Below are positions 9,688 to 18,267 of a stretch of 64,000 nucleotides of DNA, one piece after another. Origin of the DNA: Candidatus Hydrogenedentota bacterium (GTDB lineage: Bacteria > Hydrogenedentota > Hydrogenedentia > Hydrogenedentales > CAITNO01). The stretch covers positions 33,025 to 97,024 of the forward strand of contig CAITNO010000032.1 in NCBI GenBank assembly GCA_903893795.1, given 5' to 3'. Numbering within the stretch: position 1 is the first letter of the stretch; each line of letters begins with the position of its first letter. The notes below the pieces were generated by a model that was not told where the DNA came from, did not search any database, and saw only the letters and a list, made by a program, of their open reading frames with translations. The position numbers and the translations under genes are program-made.

Positions 9688-11274
9688 TCAGAAACGAACG
9701 GTATAATCGGCCTGCACGCGCCAGATCGGCGAATAGGGCCCGTCATCTTTTTCGTACATAACCCTGCCATTCAGGTCCTGGTCAGGCGTGACGGCCCACT
9801 TGGCCTTGAGATAAACGCTATAAATGTTCTCCCGCGACTGCACTTCATACTTGCCGTAGAAGTACATCAGCGGGTTGTAGCCCTGCAGCAGTCCCGGGGC
9901 AAACCAGACCCGCGCCATGTCGAGCAGCGCCAGCGACTGGTCGTACTTCGTCAGGTAGTCCTGGTAGCGCTGGAAGTCCGTGCCCAAGGCAACTTTCACC
10001 TTGTTGAACTGGCGGCTCACTTCGCCCACGACGGCCCAAGTACCGCTGCCGCCGCTCGCGTCGAAGCGTTCCAGGCCAATCTTGGCGTTCAGCGCGGCCG
10101 GACCGAAAAGTTTCTCGCCGGACAGCACCAGTGCATAGCGCTGATAGTCGCGGTTGGAATCGTCCTTTTTGTCGGTGCTGTGGAATTCCGTTTCCAGTGA
10201 AACCATGGACTTCTTCGTGATGGGCCGGTGCAGCGCGATCAGGAAGTCATTGTAACTCTGGGAGGTGTCCATGATCTGATAGTAGGAGGAAAGATCGCTT
10301 ACCCGGTCCTGAATCTGGTTAAACTGGCGGCGGTAGGTGACCTCGTAGGTCAGGTCGGCCGGATCGGCGAAATAGCCCGTGGCACTGAGCAGGAACTCGT
10401 TGCCCTGGCTGTCATACGAGTTGAAGCGGCCAAACAGGGAGAGGTTTTCATTAATCGTCTGCCAGACGCTGAGCGCCACCGAGACATCATCCACCTGGCT
10501 GGAGATCTCGCGCCCGTTCCGGCTGTTAATGAACGAGGCAAGGGGGCCGTGAAGGGTGGGCTCGTGTTCAATATTGCGCGAATCGCGTCCCGCGTAGGCG
10601 TCCAGGGCAATCTTGGTCGTGGCAAAGGGGCTGTAGGAAACGCCGCCGCCGCCCACGGGGTCTTTGAAGGAGTCCGTGTAGAAGGTGGCGCGGGTGCCGC
10701 CAAAGACGTACCAGTCCCACTGGTTCAGGCGCTGCTTGAAATAGACGCCGTCCACACGGTTGTAGGCCGTGCCTTCCATGATGCGCTGGCGGCCCAGGCG
10801 CAGGGTGGAATCGCCCAAAAGATTGTCCACGTCCAAATAGAGATAGGAAGGCCGCAGGATGACGGCCGAATTGAACGTGTTGTTGATGCCGTACATGCCG
10901 CCATCGTCTTCCGGGCGGGGGCCGATGGGCTCAATGGTCCAAATCGAACCGCGAAGATGCAGCCGGTCGCACTGGGGCGGGTCGATCTGGAACTGGAGGG
11001 ACTGCTCCAGTTCAAGGTCCTGGTTGCCGTTTTTCCCAATAAGCCCGTTGAACCCGGCGCTCACGCTGCCCCGGTACCATTTCTTTTCGGCCTGCTTGTC
11101 CTGATTCTTCGCGGTCCCGTCCGCAACCGGTGGCGCGGCTGCGGCATCGGGGGCCGGTGCCGCGGCGGCCGACGCCGCTGCATCCGCAGCCTTGGCCTCG
11201 GTTGAACTCAGCCCAAGCAAGCCGGCGCAAATGATTATGGCGGCGATGGACAGGCGCCAATGCATTGGTTTCAC
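9688..11274 (-). CDS. outer-membrane beta-barrel protein, probable porin of a porin-cytochrome conduit
   Basis: 528 residues. The GTG at 11274 is preferred: GGAGGA sits 6 bases upstream and it starts directly before the signal peptide (HWRLSIAAIIICAGLLGLSS). A 5' extension to 11319 is open but has a poor ribosome site. An Ala/Pro-rich linker is followed by many alternating aromatic strands typical of transmembrane beta-barrels. The protein ends in YTVRF, the C-terminal Phe rule for BAM-inserted barrels. Flanked on both sides by multihaem lipoproteins in one operon, it is the likely sheath through which the haem chain crosses the outer membrane, functionally like MtrB. Assignment to the MtrB family itself is inference. 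Confidence 0.78.
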   Translation of the reverse strand: MKPMHWRLSIAAIIICAGLLGLSSTEAKAADAAASAAAAPAPDAAAAPPVADGTAKNQDKQAEKKWYRGSVSAGFNGLIGKNGNQDLELEQSLQFQIDPPQCDRLHLRGSIWTIEPIGPRPEDDGGMYGINNTFNSAVILRPSYLYLDVDNLLGDSTLRLGRQRIMEGTAYNRVDGVYFKQRLNQWDWYVFGGTRATFYTDSFKDPVGGGGVSYSPFATTKIALDAYAGRDSRNIEHEPTLHGPLASFINSRNGREISSQVDDVSVALSVWQTINENLSLFGRFNSYDSQGNEFLLSATGYFADPADLTYEVTYRRQFNQIQDRVSDLSSYYQIMDTSQSYNDFLIALHRPITKKSMVSLETEFHSTDKKDDSNRDYQRYALVLSGEKLFGPAALNAKIGLERFDASGGSGTWAVVGEVSRQFNKVKVALGTDFQRYQDYLTKYDQSLALLDMARVWFAPGLLQGYNPLMYFYGKYEVQSRENIYSVYLKAKWAVTPDQDLNGRVMYEKDDGPYSPIWRVQADYTVRF

Positions 11275-11315
11275 GCTCGTTCCTCCATCCTGTCCTTTAA
11301 GGTCATTCATACCCG

Positions 11316-12101
11316 TCACGATCCGTAGCGGGCGTCAAAAATGATTTGAAGTTGGTTGTTGTCGGCGGGCGTGTCCACATTGTAGACCGGTGCCGAGGGC
11401 TCCGTCCCGTCATGGCAGCCGGTGACACCGGCGCAGGAGTTCGGGGGTGCGGGCGTGATCCCCGCCAGATTGGACTCCACGGGCTTTACCGGCACCATGG
11501 AATGGAGATGCAGGCCCGCGTCCTGGTCGGCGCGCTGGCCGGGCACCATGTGGCACAGCACACAGCGGCTTGCCCCGGTTCCCGTCGGGTCATAAGGATG
11601 GAAGGTGTGCGCCTCGATGTCCGCAGGCGTCGCAAACCCCTGGTAGGCATGGCATTGCAGGCAAAGCTGATTGTCCGTGAAAGTACGGACGGTCTTTAGT
11701 TTGGAGTGCGGGTCATGGCAGTCGAAACAACCCAGAATCCCCTGCTTGGCATGGACACTGTCTTTGAACCCGCTCACCTCTGCCGGGTGGCATTTCTTGC
11801 AGACCTCCTCACCGGCCTCACCAATGAACAGCCCGTAACGGCCGCCGTTGCGGACATGCAGCGCGCCGGGACCATGGCATTCCTCACAGCCTTTTTCGAG
11901 GAAGGCGTGGGGGCTCTCCAAGTAATCCCTGCGGTCCACTGCAATTTTGCCATTATGGCAGGTCAGGCAGGTGTCCGTCCCCACGTAGCCGGGACTTGGA
12001 CAGCCCGCCAACCCCACAGCGACAACTGCGGCGAAGCAGCACAGGCCCGCGAACGATGCGGTAAACGGCCTTGTCTTGCCTTTTTGTATGGCGTCCATCA
12101 C
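11316..12101 (-). CDS. multihaem c-type cytochrome lipoprotein (six CXXCH plus one atypical site)
   Basis: 261 residues. Start is the GTG at 12101, immediately followed by an ATG at 12098; AGGAAGGG lies 8-11 bases upstream, so either could be used. Lipobox GLAGC marks a lipoprotein. Six canonical haem motifs are seen (CLTCH, CEECH, CKKCH, CFDCH, CLQCH, CVLCH). Near the C-terminus CAGVTGCHDG could be a seventh site with five residues between the Cys. Spacing and DPHS/GPGALH elements recall the DmsE/NrfB-type multihaem families. First gene of the three-gene conduit operon; it probably hands electrons to or from the barrel-embedded cytochrome. Confidence 0.83.
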   Translation of the reverse strand: MMDAIQKGKTRPFTASFAGLCCFAAVVAVGLAGCPSPGYVGTDTCLTCHNGKIAVDRRDYLESPHAFLEKGCEECHGPGALHVRNGGRYGLFIGEAGEEVCKKCHPAEVSGFKDSVHAKQGILGCFDCHDPHSKLKTVRTFTDNQLCLQCHAYQGFATPADIEAHTFHPYDPTGTGASRCVLCHMVPGQRADQDAGLHLHSMVPVKPVESNLAGITPAPPNSCAGVTGCHDGTEPSAPVYNVDTPADNNQLQIIFDARYGS

Positions 12102-12172
12102 TGGCTAAACCCTTCCTGTGCCCAGATACCAAGACCAATGAACCCGAGAATTCTGAGCAATCTGTTCTGATG

Positions 12173-12200
12173 ATAGTATACACCGGGTTGTAAGTGTCAA
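12173..12200 (-). promoter_or_regulatory. sigma-70-like promoter of the cytochrome-porin operon
   Basis: On the minus strand a perfect TTGACA (12195-12200) is followed after 16 bases by TACTAT (12173-12178), overlapping TATACT. It lies about 72 bases upstream of the first start codon. Position and match to the consensus support it; transcription is not shown. Confidence 0.6.
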
Positions 12201-12296
12201 TATACAGAAATCTCTTTACACAAACATCCGGGAAAAACACTGATGGCCAGACTTTGGCCTCCTGTTATGATACGATTCGTAAGGGATTGGACTTTC

Positions 12297-12620
12297 ATGC
12301 GAATTTGGCAACATAACAAGCATCGGCAACGCAACCGAGCCTCCTTGGCCTACAAGGCATTGGTCTGGGTGGTGTGCGGCTATATGGTCATCGGGGCGCT
12401 GCACGGGGTGGCCCCCCAAATGTGGCGCCACCATCTGTCTGAAAAGGACGATGGCGGGCCGTTTCGCATTCTATTATTCACGCTGTTTACCGCCGTTTCA
12501 ATGGCGGTTCTTGCCTTGGCGCTGGAGGCAACCCGCAATACGGTCCTCCTTCCTGCCCAGCCCCGCCTTTCTGACCTTTTCAGGTCGCCTTGGCTCCTCC
12601 GTGGTCCTCCCCTTTCCTAA
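12297..12620 (+). CDS. small two-helix membrane protein, unknown function
   Basis: 107 residues from the ATG at 12297 (AAGGG 11-12 bases upstream, weak); an ATG at 12243 is also in frame. A basic N-terminus (RIWQHNKHRQRNR) is followed by two hydrophobic segments (ALVWVVCGYMVIGALHGV and LLFTLFTAVSMAVLALALE) and a Pro/Leu-rich tail. It lies between the divergent cytochrome operon and hemA, reading the same way as hemA. I do not recognise the family. Hydrophobicity fits a real protein, but no other evidence supports it. Confidence 0.45.
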   Translation: MRIWQHNKHRQRNRASLAYKALVWVVCGYMVIGALHGVAPQMWRHHLSEKDDGGPFRILLFTLFTAVSMAVLALALEATRNTVLLPAQPRLSDLFRSPWLLRGPPLS

Positions 12621-12939
12621 GAACCGCTGTAAGGGCAAATCCGGAAATTGGCAGAGGCCCGGCATTACCTGACAGGTATAACCGTTTGGACCGGGCAAGA
12701 AGTTCAGAAAAGCCTGCATTTTCTACGTAGAATTCCCGGATGCCCCCAAATGCGGTTCTGGCTCACGCACTCCGATTGAGTTGATGTCACAACAAGCAAC
12801 TTCAAAACGGCCCACGTGCGCCATCCCCTCCGGCAAAGACGGCACGGAAAACCATACGTAGCCGCCGCAACACGGAGTGGAATGTATGCAAAATGCGTCC
12901 CCAACACCCGGACGCAGGCGGCCTGAAAGGATGAGTTCG
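12621..12939 (+). promoter_or_regulatory. hemA leader region with a 12-bp palindrome
   Basis: There is no gene in this 319-base stretch. The only clear structure is a perfect palindrome TTCTACGTAGAA at 12721-12732, about 210 bases before hemA, which could be an operator. No consensus -35/-10 pair stands out, although the region must hold the promoter of the nine-gene haem operon unless that operon is read from further upstream. Confidence 0.35.
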
Positions 12940-14280
12940 ATGACGGAACATGAACAGGCTGGATACGGCAGCGTTGCAGAATGCCTGTCCTCCAAGAGCG
13001 GCCTGGACGAACTGATTATACTGGGCGTAACCCACAAGTCCGCCGATTCGATGGACCGGCTTTCGAGTCTGGTAATTCCCGAATCCATGCAGGAAGAAAA
13101 ACTGAACGAACTGCGGGAAGTGCTTGACGCGGAAGAACTTGTGTATATTTCCACCTGCAACCGCGCAAGTTTTATCATCATTTCCCGCCGGGGACCGGCC
13201 GTCCTCCTGAAAGTGCTGCGCGCATGGTTCATCGCCAGCGACACGCACCAGGAAGTCCCGCCGGAGGAGCAGTGGGTGCAGTTGCAGGGGCGCCACGCCC
13301 TGGACCACCTGCTGCTGGTGGCCAGTTCGCTCGATTCCATGGTGGTCGGCGAGCGCCAGATCCTCGGCCAGTTCAAGCAGTCTTTCATCCGCGCCAAGGC
13401 CCTGGGCATCTCGGGTGCCAAGATTCATTTCCTCTACGAACAGATTCTGACCGTGGTCAAGCGGGTGTACACAAACACCTCTCTGAGCGAGGGCAAACTG
13501 TCGGTGGTGTCGCTGGCCGAAAGCAAGATCACCGATTTCTGCCAAAATCACCGGCACGTGACCGCCGTGCTGGTCGGTGCAGGCAAGATGATCGAGCAGT
13601 CGGGCACCTTCCTGGCCAAAACGCCCCATGTGAAGCTGGTGTTCGTGAACCGGACCAAGGAGCGCAGCGACGAGTTTGTGGAGCGCTTCGGCGGCACCTC
13701 CATGTCGCTGGAGGCCTTCTTTGCCGAACGGCCCCATTTTGACGTGCTGGCCACGGCCACCTCGGCACCCCACTACCTCTTCGGCACCTCTTTCTTTGCC
13801 GATCACCGGCAGGGCCACCATGACAAGCTGATCATCGACCTCGCCATCCCGCCCGATGTGGACCCCGCCGCGGGCGAAATGGAGGGTGTGACGCTCATCA
13901 ACATGGATTCGCTGCGCAAGCAGGCGAGCAAGCACCAGAGCAACCGCAGTCAGTCCGTCAGTGAAGCCCAGGCCATTCTGGCCGCCGGGGCGCAGACCAT
14001 CATCGACCGGTGGAAGGTGAGGAGCATCAACCCCGCCATCGGCGCCATACGGGAACGCTACGAGCGCGAGGGAATCGAACTGCTCAACAAGCTGCTGGAA
14101 AAGGAACTCCCCCACCTCGAATACGGGGAAAAGGAAACGCTGAACGCATGGGTCCGGGTGCTGGCAAAGCGCTGGGCCGTCGTGCATGCGTCGGGCATCA
14201 AGCAGATCGCCCGCAATTGCTGCGCAAAAGCCGTCTCCTCCTACCTGGACGGCGTCGGCGTGGAAAGGGCACGTCAATGA
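12940..14280 (+). CDS. hemA: glutamyl-tRNA reductase
   Basis: First committed step of C5 tetrapyrrole synthesis: NADPH reduction of glutamyl-tRNA(Glu) to glutamate-1-semialdehyde. 446 residues from the ATG at 12940 (AAAGG 9 bases upstream; in-frame ATGs at 12931 and 12877 are less well placed). Catalytic Cys at residue 73 in STCNR. Also present are the tRNA-binding signature region (LDSMVVGERQILGQFK), a nucleotide-binding segment (VLVGAGKMIEQSG) and the C-terminal dimerisation helix domain. It heads the haem operon and overlaps hemC by four bases (ATGA), implying translational coupling. Confidence 0.93.
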   Translation: MTEHEQAGYGSVAECLSSKSGLDELIILGVTHKSADSMDRLSSLVIPESMQEEKLNELREVLDAEELVYISTCNRASFIIISRRGPAVLLKVLRAWFIASDTHQEVPPEEQWVQLQGRHALDHLLLVASSLDSMVVGERQILGQFKQSFIRAKALGISGAKIHFLYEQILTVVKRVYTNTSLSEGKLSVVSLAESKITDFCQNHRHVTAVLVGAGKMIEQSGTFLAKTPHVKLVFVNRTKERSDEFVERFGGTSMSLEAFFAERPHFDVLATATSAPHYLFGTSFFADHRQGHHDKLIIDLAIPPDVDPAAGEMEGVTLINMDSLRKQASKHQSNRSQSVSEAQAILAAGAQTIIDRWKVRSINPAIGAIRERYEREGIELLNKLLEKELPHLEYGEKETLNAWVRVLAKRWAVVHASGIKQIARNCCAKAVSSYLDGVGVERARQ

Positions 14281-15203
14281 CCAAGCAGAAAATCGTTATC
14301 GGAACACGGGGCAGCGATCTGGCCCGCACCCAGACCGGCATGGTCGCCGACATGATCGCCCGCATTGCCGGCGTACCCGTCGAAACCATCATCATCAAGA
14401 CCGAGGGTGACCGCATTCAGGACGTGCCCCTGCACATGGTGGAGGGCAAGGGATTCTTCACCAAGGAGCTTGAAGAGGCCCTGCTGGAAGAACGCATCGA
14501 CCTGGCTGTGCACAGCCTGAAAGACCTCCCCACCGAGAGTCCCAAGGGGCTGGTCATCGCGGCCATTCCGCCGCGCGAAAAGGCCAACGACCTGCTGCTG
14601 GTCCGCAACGGTTCCGTGTGCGAGGGACAGCCCTGGCTCCTGCCGCCAAACGCCACCGTGGGAACCAGCTCCAAACGGCGCGCCCTCCAGATAAAGGCCC
14701 TCCAGCCCGGCGCCGTCATCAAGGAACTCCGCGGCAACGTGCCCACGCGCATCGCCAAACTGGTTGCCGAACAGTATGACGCCATCCTCATCGCCGCGGC
14801 GGGATACCGCCGCCTCAGCATCGAAGCGGAAGGATACCAGGTTGTCGTGCTCGATTTTGACGAGATGCTCCCTGCGCCGGGCCAGGGCGCGCTGGCGCTG
14901 CAAACCCGCGAAAACGACCTCGAACTGAGGGAACTGCTGGAAGCGCTGCACGACAAGGGCACCGAAATCGAGGTGGACGCCGAGCGCCGGGCGCTGGAAC
15001 TGCTGGGCGGCGGCTGCGGCATGCCCCTGGGCATCCGCGCGCAGCACCGCGACGGCGCGCTGCACATCCGGGCGATTTTGGGTCCCGATGCGTGGCAACT
15101 GCACGATGAACCGTCCTTTGTGCGCGCCGAAGCAAGCGGCGACACCCCGGCCGAAGCCGCAGAGCGGGTCATCAAATCCCTGACGTCCGCCCAGCAAGAC
15201 TGA
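14277..15203 (+). CDS. hemC: hydroxymethylbilane synthase (porphobilinogen deaminase)
   Basis: Polymerises four porphobilinogens to hydroxymethylbilane. 308 residues, the usual family length. Starts in the hemA stop (ATGA). Catalytic Asp83 in HSLKDLP; the dipyrromethane cofactor Cys is C247 in LGGGCGMPLG. The GTRGSDLARTQ N-terminus and the PAPGQGALALQ loop are diagnostic. A longer in-frame extension upstream lies inside hemA and is not the start. The hemD start codon follows 12 bases after the stop. Confidence 0.95.
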   Translation: MTKQKIVIGTRGSDLARTQTGMVADMIARIAGVPVETIIIKTEGDRIQDVPLHMVEGKGFFTKELEEALLEERIDLAVHSLKDLPTESPKGLVIAAIPPREKANDLLLVRNGSVCEGQPWLLPPNATVGTSSKRRALQIKALQPGAVIKELRGNVPTRIAKLVAEQYDAILIAAAGYRRLSIEAEGYQVVVLDFDEMLPAPGQGALALQTRENDLELRELLEALHDKGTEIEVDAERRALELLGGGCGMPLGIRAQHRDGALHIRAILGPDAWQLHDEPSFVRAEASGDTPAEAAERVIKSLTSAQQD

Positions 15204-15215
15204 GCCCCGACGTCC

Positions 15216-15965
15216 ATGAATCGAAGGCTCTTCACTGCGACCATCGCAAATGGCGCGGCGGAAACGGAGTCGGCTCTGGCCGAACTGCCGGTGGAATTCC
15301 ATGCCGTGCCGGTCAGCAGAATCGTCCAAACCTGCACCCCGGAAGCGCTGGACCAGGTGTTGGCCGAACTGCACCGCTTCGACTGGGTATTCCTCTCAAG
15401 CGCCAATGCGGCGGCCATTTTCCTTGCGCGGGCGGTGGAAAAGGGCGTCAAATTCTCCCCCCGCATCGCCTGCGTTGGCCCGAACACAGCCGACTTCGTG
15501 GCCCGAATGGGCTATGTCGTCAGCCTCATTTCGGAAATTCACACCGGCGCGGCGCTGGCCGAAGCGTTCATCGCGCAGTATGGACAGGAGCATCCAAAAG
15601 TGCTGCTGCCCCGTCCGGAGAAAATGGGCAGCGACCTCGTGGAACGGCTGGCCGCCGCGCAGATACCCGTCACGCAACTGCTGCTCTACCGAACCGAAGC
15701 GCTGGACGAGGGCGCGGCACAGTCTCTGACCTTTTGCGATTCGGACCTGTTTGTTTTTATGAGCCCTTCGGGCGTGAAACACTTCACCCGGCTTCATGCC
15801 CTGCCCGAAAAGGCGATCTCCGTCGCCATCGGACCGACCACCGCGGCGGCCCTTGCCGCCGTGGGACACAAGAACGTGGCGGTGGCCGCCAGGGCCTGCC
15901 GGGAAGGTCTGCTGGACTCGGTGCGTTCTATTCTGAATAATTCACCCCAACCAGAGGGATGCTGA
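15216..15965 (+). CDS. hemD: uroporphyrinogen-III synthase
   Basis: Closes hydroxymethylbilane with inversion of ring D to give uroporphyrinogen III. 249 residues. The sequence is divergent, as is usual for this family, but keeps the two-lobe pattern: FLSSANAAAIFLA in lobe one, VLLPRPEKMGSDL at the hinge, and FMSPSGVKHF with AIGPTTAAAL in lobe two. It sits between hemC and hemB, where hemD is expected, and ends one base before hemB. Confidence 0.9.
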   Translation: MNRRLFTATIANGAAETESALAELPVEFHAVPVSRIVQTCTPEALDQVLAELHRFDWVFLSSANAAAIFLARAVEKGVKFSPRIACVGPNTADFVARMGYVVSLISEIHTGAALAEAFIAQYGQEHPKVLLPRPEKMGSDLVERLAAAQIPVTQLLLYRTEALDEGAAQSLTFCDSDLFVFMSPSGVKHFTRLHALPEKAISVAIGPTTAAALAAVGHKNVAVAARACREGLLDSVRSILNNSPQPEGC

Positions 15966-15966
15966 C

Positions 15967-16950
15967 ATGCAAGAATTTCCGACCATTCGCCCCAGACGCC
16001 TGCGGATGACCCCCATCCTGCGCGACCTGGTGGCCGAAACTGCCATCAAGAAACAGAAACTCATCCAGCCGCACTTTGTGGTGGAGGGCACGGGCCAGGT
16101 GCAGGAGATCAGAACCCTGCCCGGCATCGTCCGCAACTCCGTGGACGAGCTGGTCAAACAGATCGGCGCGGACCTGGAACTGGGCATGCGCAACCACATC
16201 CTTTTCGGCCTGCCCGAGGCCAAGGACGAGCACGCCTCCGGCGTCAGCGGCGACAAATCCCTCATCTGCCGCGCACTGCGGGAGATCAAGAAGGCTTACG
16301 GCAAAGACGTGAACGTCTTCCCCGACCTGTGCCTCTGCGCCTACACGACCAGCGGCCATTGCGGTCTCGTCACGCCCGACGGGGAGATCCTCAACGACGA
16401 AACTAACGCGATCCTCGCGCGGGCCGCCGTGGACTACGCCCAGGCAGGCGCCGACATGGTCGCCCCTTCGGACATGATGGATGGCCGCGTGCGCGCCATC
16501 CGGCAGGCGCTGGACGCCGCCGGCCTGCACAACACGCCCATCATGAGCTACGCGGTGAAATACGCTTCGGCCTTCTATGGTCCCTTCCGCGAGGCGGCCC
16601 ATTCGGCCCCCTCCTCCGGTGACCGAAAGAGCCACCAGATGGACATGCGCAACGCCAAGGAGGCGATTTTGGAGGCACTCCAGGACGCCGCCGAGGGTGC
16701 AGACATCCTCATGGTCAAGCCCGCGCTGCCCTATCTCGACATCATCGCCGACCTCAAGCACCGCGTCACCCAGCCCCTGGCAGCCTATCAGGTCAGCGGC
16801 GAGTACGCCTCCATTGCCTTTGCGGCGCAGGCAGGCGCGGCCGACCTGCAGGCCGTGGCACTGGAATCACTGACCGCCATCACGCGGGCAGGCGCCGAAA
16901 TCATCCTGAGTTACTTCACCCGCCAACTCTTCGCGGAAAATTGGATATAG
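15967..16950 (+). CDS. hemB: porphobilinogen synthase (delta-aminolevulinate dehydratase), zinc type
   Basis: Condenses two 5-aminolevulinates to porphobilinogen. 327 residues. Schiff-base Lys at 251 (MVKPALPYLD) and second active-site Lys at 198 (SYAVKYAS). The metal-binding stretch DLCLCAYTTSGHCG (C122, C124, C132) marks a zinc-dependent enzyme; magnesium-only homologues have Asp here. Also APSDMMDGRV. It is separated from hemD by one base and from hemL by 12 bases, so it belongs to the same transcript. Confidence 0.96.
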   Translation: MQEFPTIRPRRLRMTPILRDLVAETAIKKQKLIQPHFVVEGTGQVQEIRTLPGIVRNSVDELVKQIGADLELGMRNHILFGLPEAKDEHASGVSGDKSLICRALREIKKAYGKDVNVFPDLCLCAYTTSGHCGLVTPDGEILNDETNAILARAAVDYAQAGADMVAPSDMMDGRVRAIRQALDAAGLHNTPIMSYAVKYASAFYGPFREAAHSAPSSGDRKSHQMDMRNAKEAILEALQDAAEGADILMVKPALPYLDIIADLKHRVTQPLAAYQVSGEYASIAFAAQAGAADLQAVALESLTAITRAGAEIILSYFTRQLFAENWI

Positions 16951-16962
16951 ACGGGAGCACAC

Positions 16963-18255
16963 ATGGAGACCACACAGTCAGAACAGCTTTTCAAAGAAGC
17001 CCTGGAAGTCATGCCCGGCGGCGTGAATTCGCCCGTGCGCGCCTTCAAATCGGTGGGCGGAACACCCATCACCTTCAAGCGCGGCCAGGGCGCCCATCTG
17101 GAAGACTGGGACGGCAACCGTTTCCTCGATTTCTGCTGTTCCTGGGGCCCGCTGGTGCTGGGCCACGCCCATCCCTACGTGCGCGAGAGCATTGAAAAGG
17201 TGCTGGTGGACGGCTGGACCTTCGGCACGCCGCACCGCTCCGAAACGCTGCTGGCGCGCAAGGTCCTCGAACGGGTCGGCTTCGCCGACAAGGGGCGCTT
17301 CGTCAATTCCGGCACCGAGGCCGTCATGACGGCCGTCCGGCTGGCCCGCGGCGTGACGAAGCGTCCCTACATCCTCAAGTTCGACGGTTGCTACCACGGC
17401 CATCTCGATTCGATGCTGGTCAATGCGGGCAGCGGACTGGTCACCTTCGGACAGTCCAGTTCCGCCGGGGTGCCCGAGGAAATTGCGGCCACCACGCTGG
17501 TCGTGCCGCTCGACGATGAGGCCGCCGTCGAGGCGGTGTTCAAGACCCACGGCGACAAGATCGCCGCCGTGGCCCTCGAAACCATCCCCGCCAACAACGG
17601 CCTGCTCTACCAGCGGCCCGAGTTTGTTGCCTTCCTCCGAAAAATCACCCGCGAGCACGGCACGCTGCTGCTGCTCGACGAGGTGCTGGTCGGCCTGCGT
17701 GTGCAGCCCGCCTTTGCGTTCCAGCACTACGGCGTGGAACCCGACATCGTCACGCTGGGCAAGGTGATTGGCGGCGGCTTCCCCGCGGCCGCACTGGCGG
17801 CCAAGGCGGAGATTATGGACCACCTCGCCCCCAACGGCCCGGTCTACCAGGCAGGCACCCTCTCGGGCAATCCCGTCGCAATGACCGCCGGGTTGGCCAC
17901 GCTGGAAGTGCTCTTCGAGCAGGGCGGCTGGGACCGGCTGCATGCCGTTGCGGCGCGCTTCAAAAACGGCATCGAAAGCGGCCTTGCGGCAACGAGCCTG
18001 CCCGTGCAGTACATCCAGACCGGCGCGTTGTTCTGGTTCAGCTTTGACAGCGAGGCCCTGCCCCGCACAGCCGACGGCATCGGCAAGCCGGGCATCGCGC
18101 GCTATGCCGCCCTCCACCGCAAACTCTTGGAGAAAGGCATCTACTTTGCACCCTCCGGCTACGAGGTCGGCTTCCTGAGCACCGCCATGACCGACGCGGA
18201 TGTGGATGGGGCCGTGGCCACCATTATCGAAACCATCAACGAGTGTTACGCATAG
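16963..18255 (+). CDS. hemL: glutamate-1-semialdehyde 2,1-aminomutase
   Basis: PLP enzyme that moves the amino group of glutamate-1-semialdehyde to give 5-aminolevulinate. 430 residues. Family start MPGGVNSPVRAF, the NSGTEAVMTAVRLARG cofactor loop, D239 in LLLDEVLVG and the PLP-binding K267 in VTLGKVIGGGFP are visible. With hemA it makes the C5 route complete; no ALA synthase is needed. hemE starts 12 bases after its stop. Confidence 0.96.
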   Translation: METTQSEQLFKEALEVMPGGVNSPVRAFKSVGGTPITFKRGQGAHLEDWDGNRFLDFCCSWGPLVLGHAHPYVRESIEKVLVDGWTFGTPHRSETLLARKVLERVGFADKGRFVNSGTEAVMTAVRLARGVTKRPYILKFDGCYHGHLDSMLVNAGSGLVTFGQSSSAGVPEEIAATTLVVPLDDEAAVEAVFKTHGDKIAAVALETIPANNGLLYQRPEFVAFLRKITREHGTLLLLDEVLVGLRVQPAFAFQHYGVEPDIVTLGKVIGGGFPAAALAAKAEIMDHLAPNGPVYQAGTLSGNPVAMTAGLATLEVLFEQGGWDRLHAVAARFKNGIESGLAATSLPVQYIQTGALFWFSFDSEALPRTADGIGKPGIARYAALHRKLLEKGIYFAPSGYEVGFLSTAMTDADVDGAVATIIETINECYA

Positions 18256-18267
18256 AAACGGAGTGTC

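Noticed and set aside
12777..12793. FNR/CRP-like site upstream of hemA
   Set aside because: TTGATGTCACAA resembles half of each consensus only; the dyad is not met.
14010..14276. Extended N-terminus of hemC inside hemA
   Set aside because: The frame is open but the hemC family starts at the ATG overlapping the hemA stop; the upstream part is a shadow of hemA.
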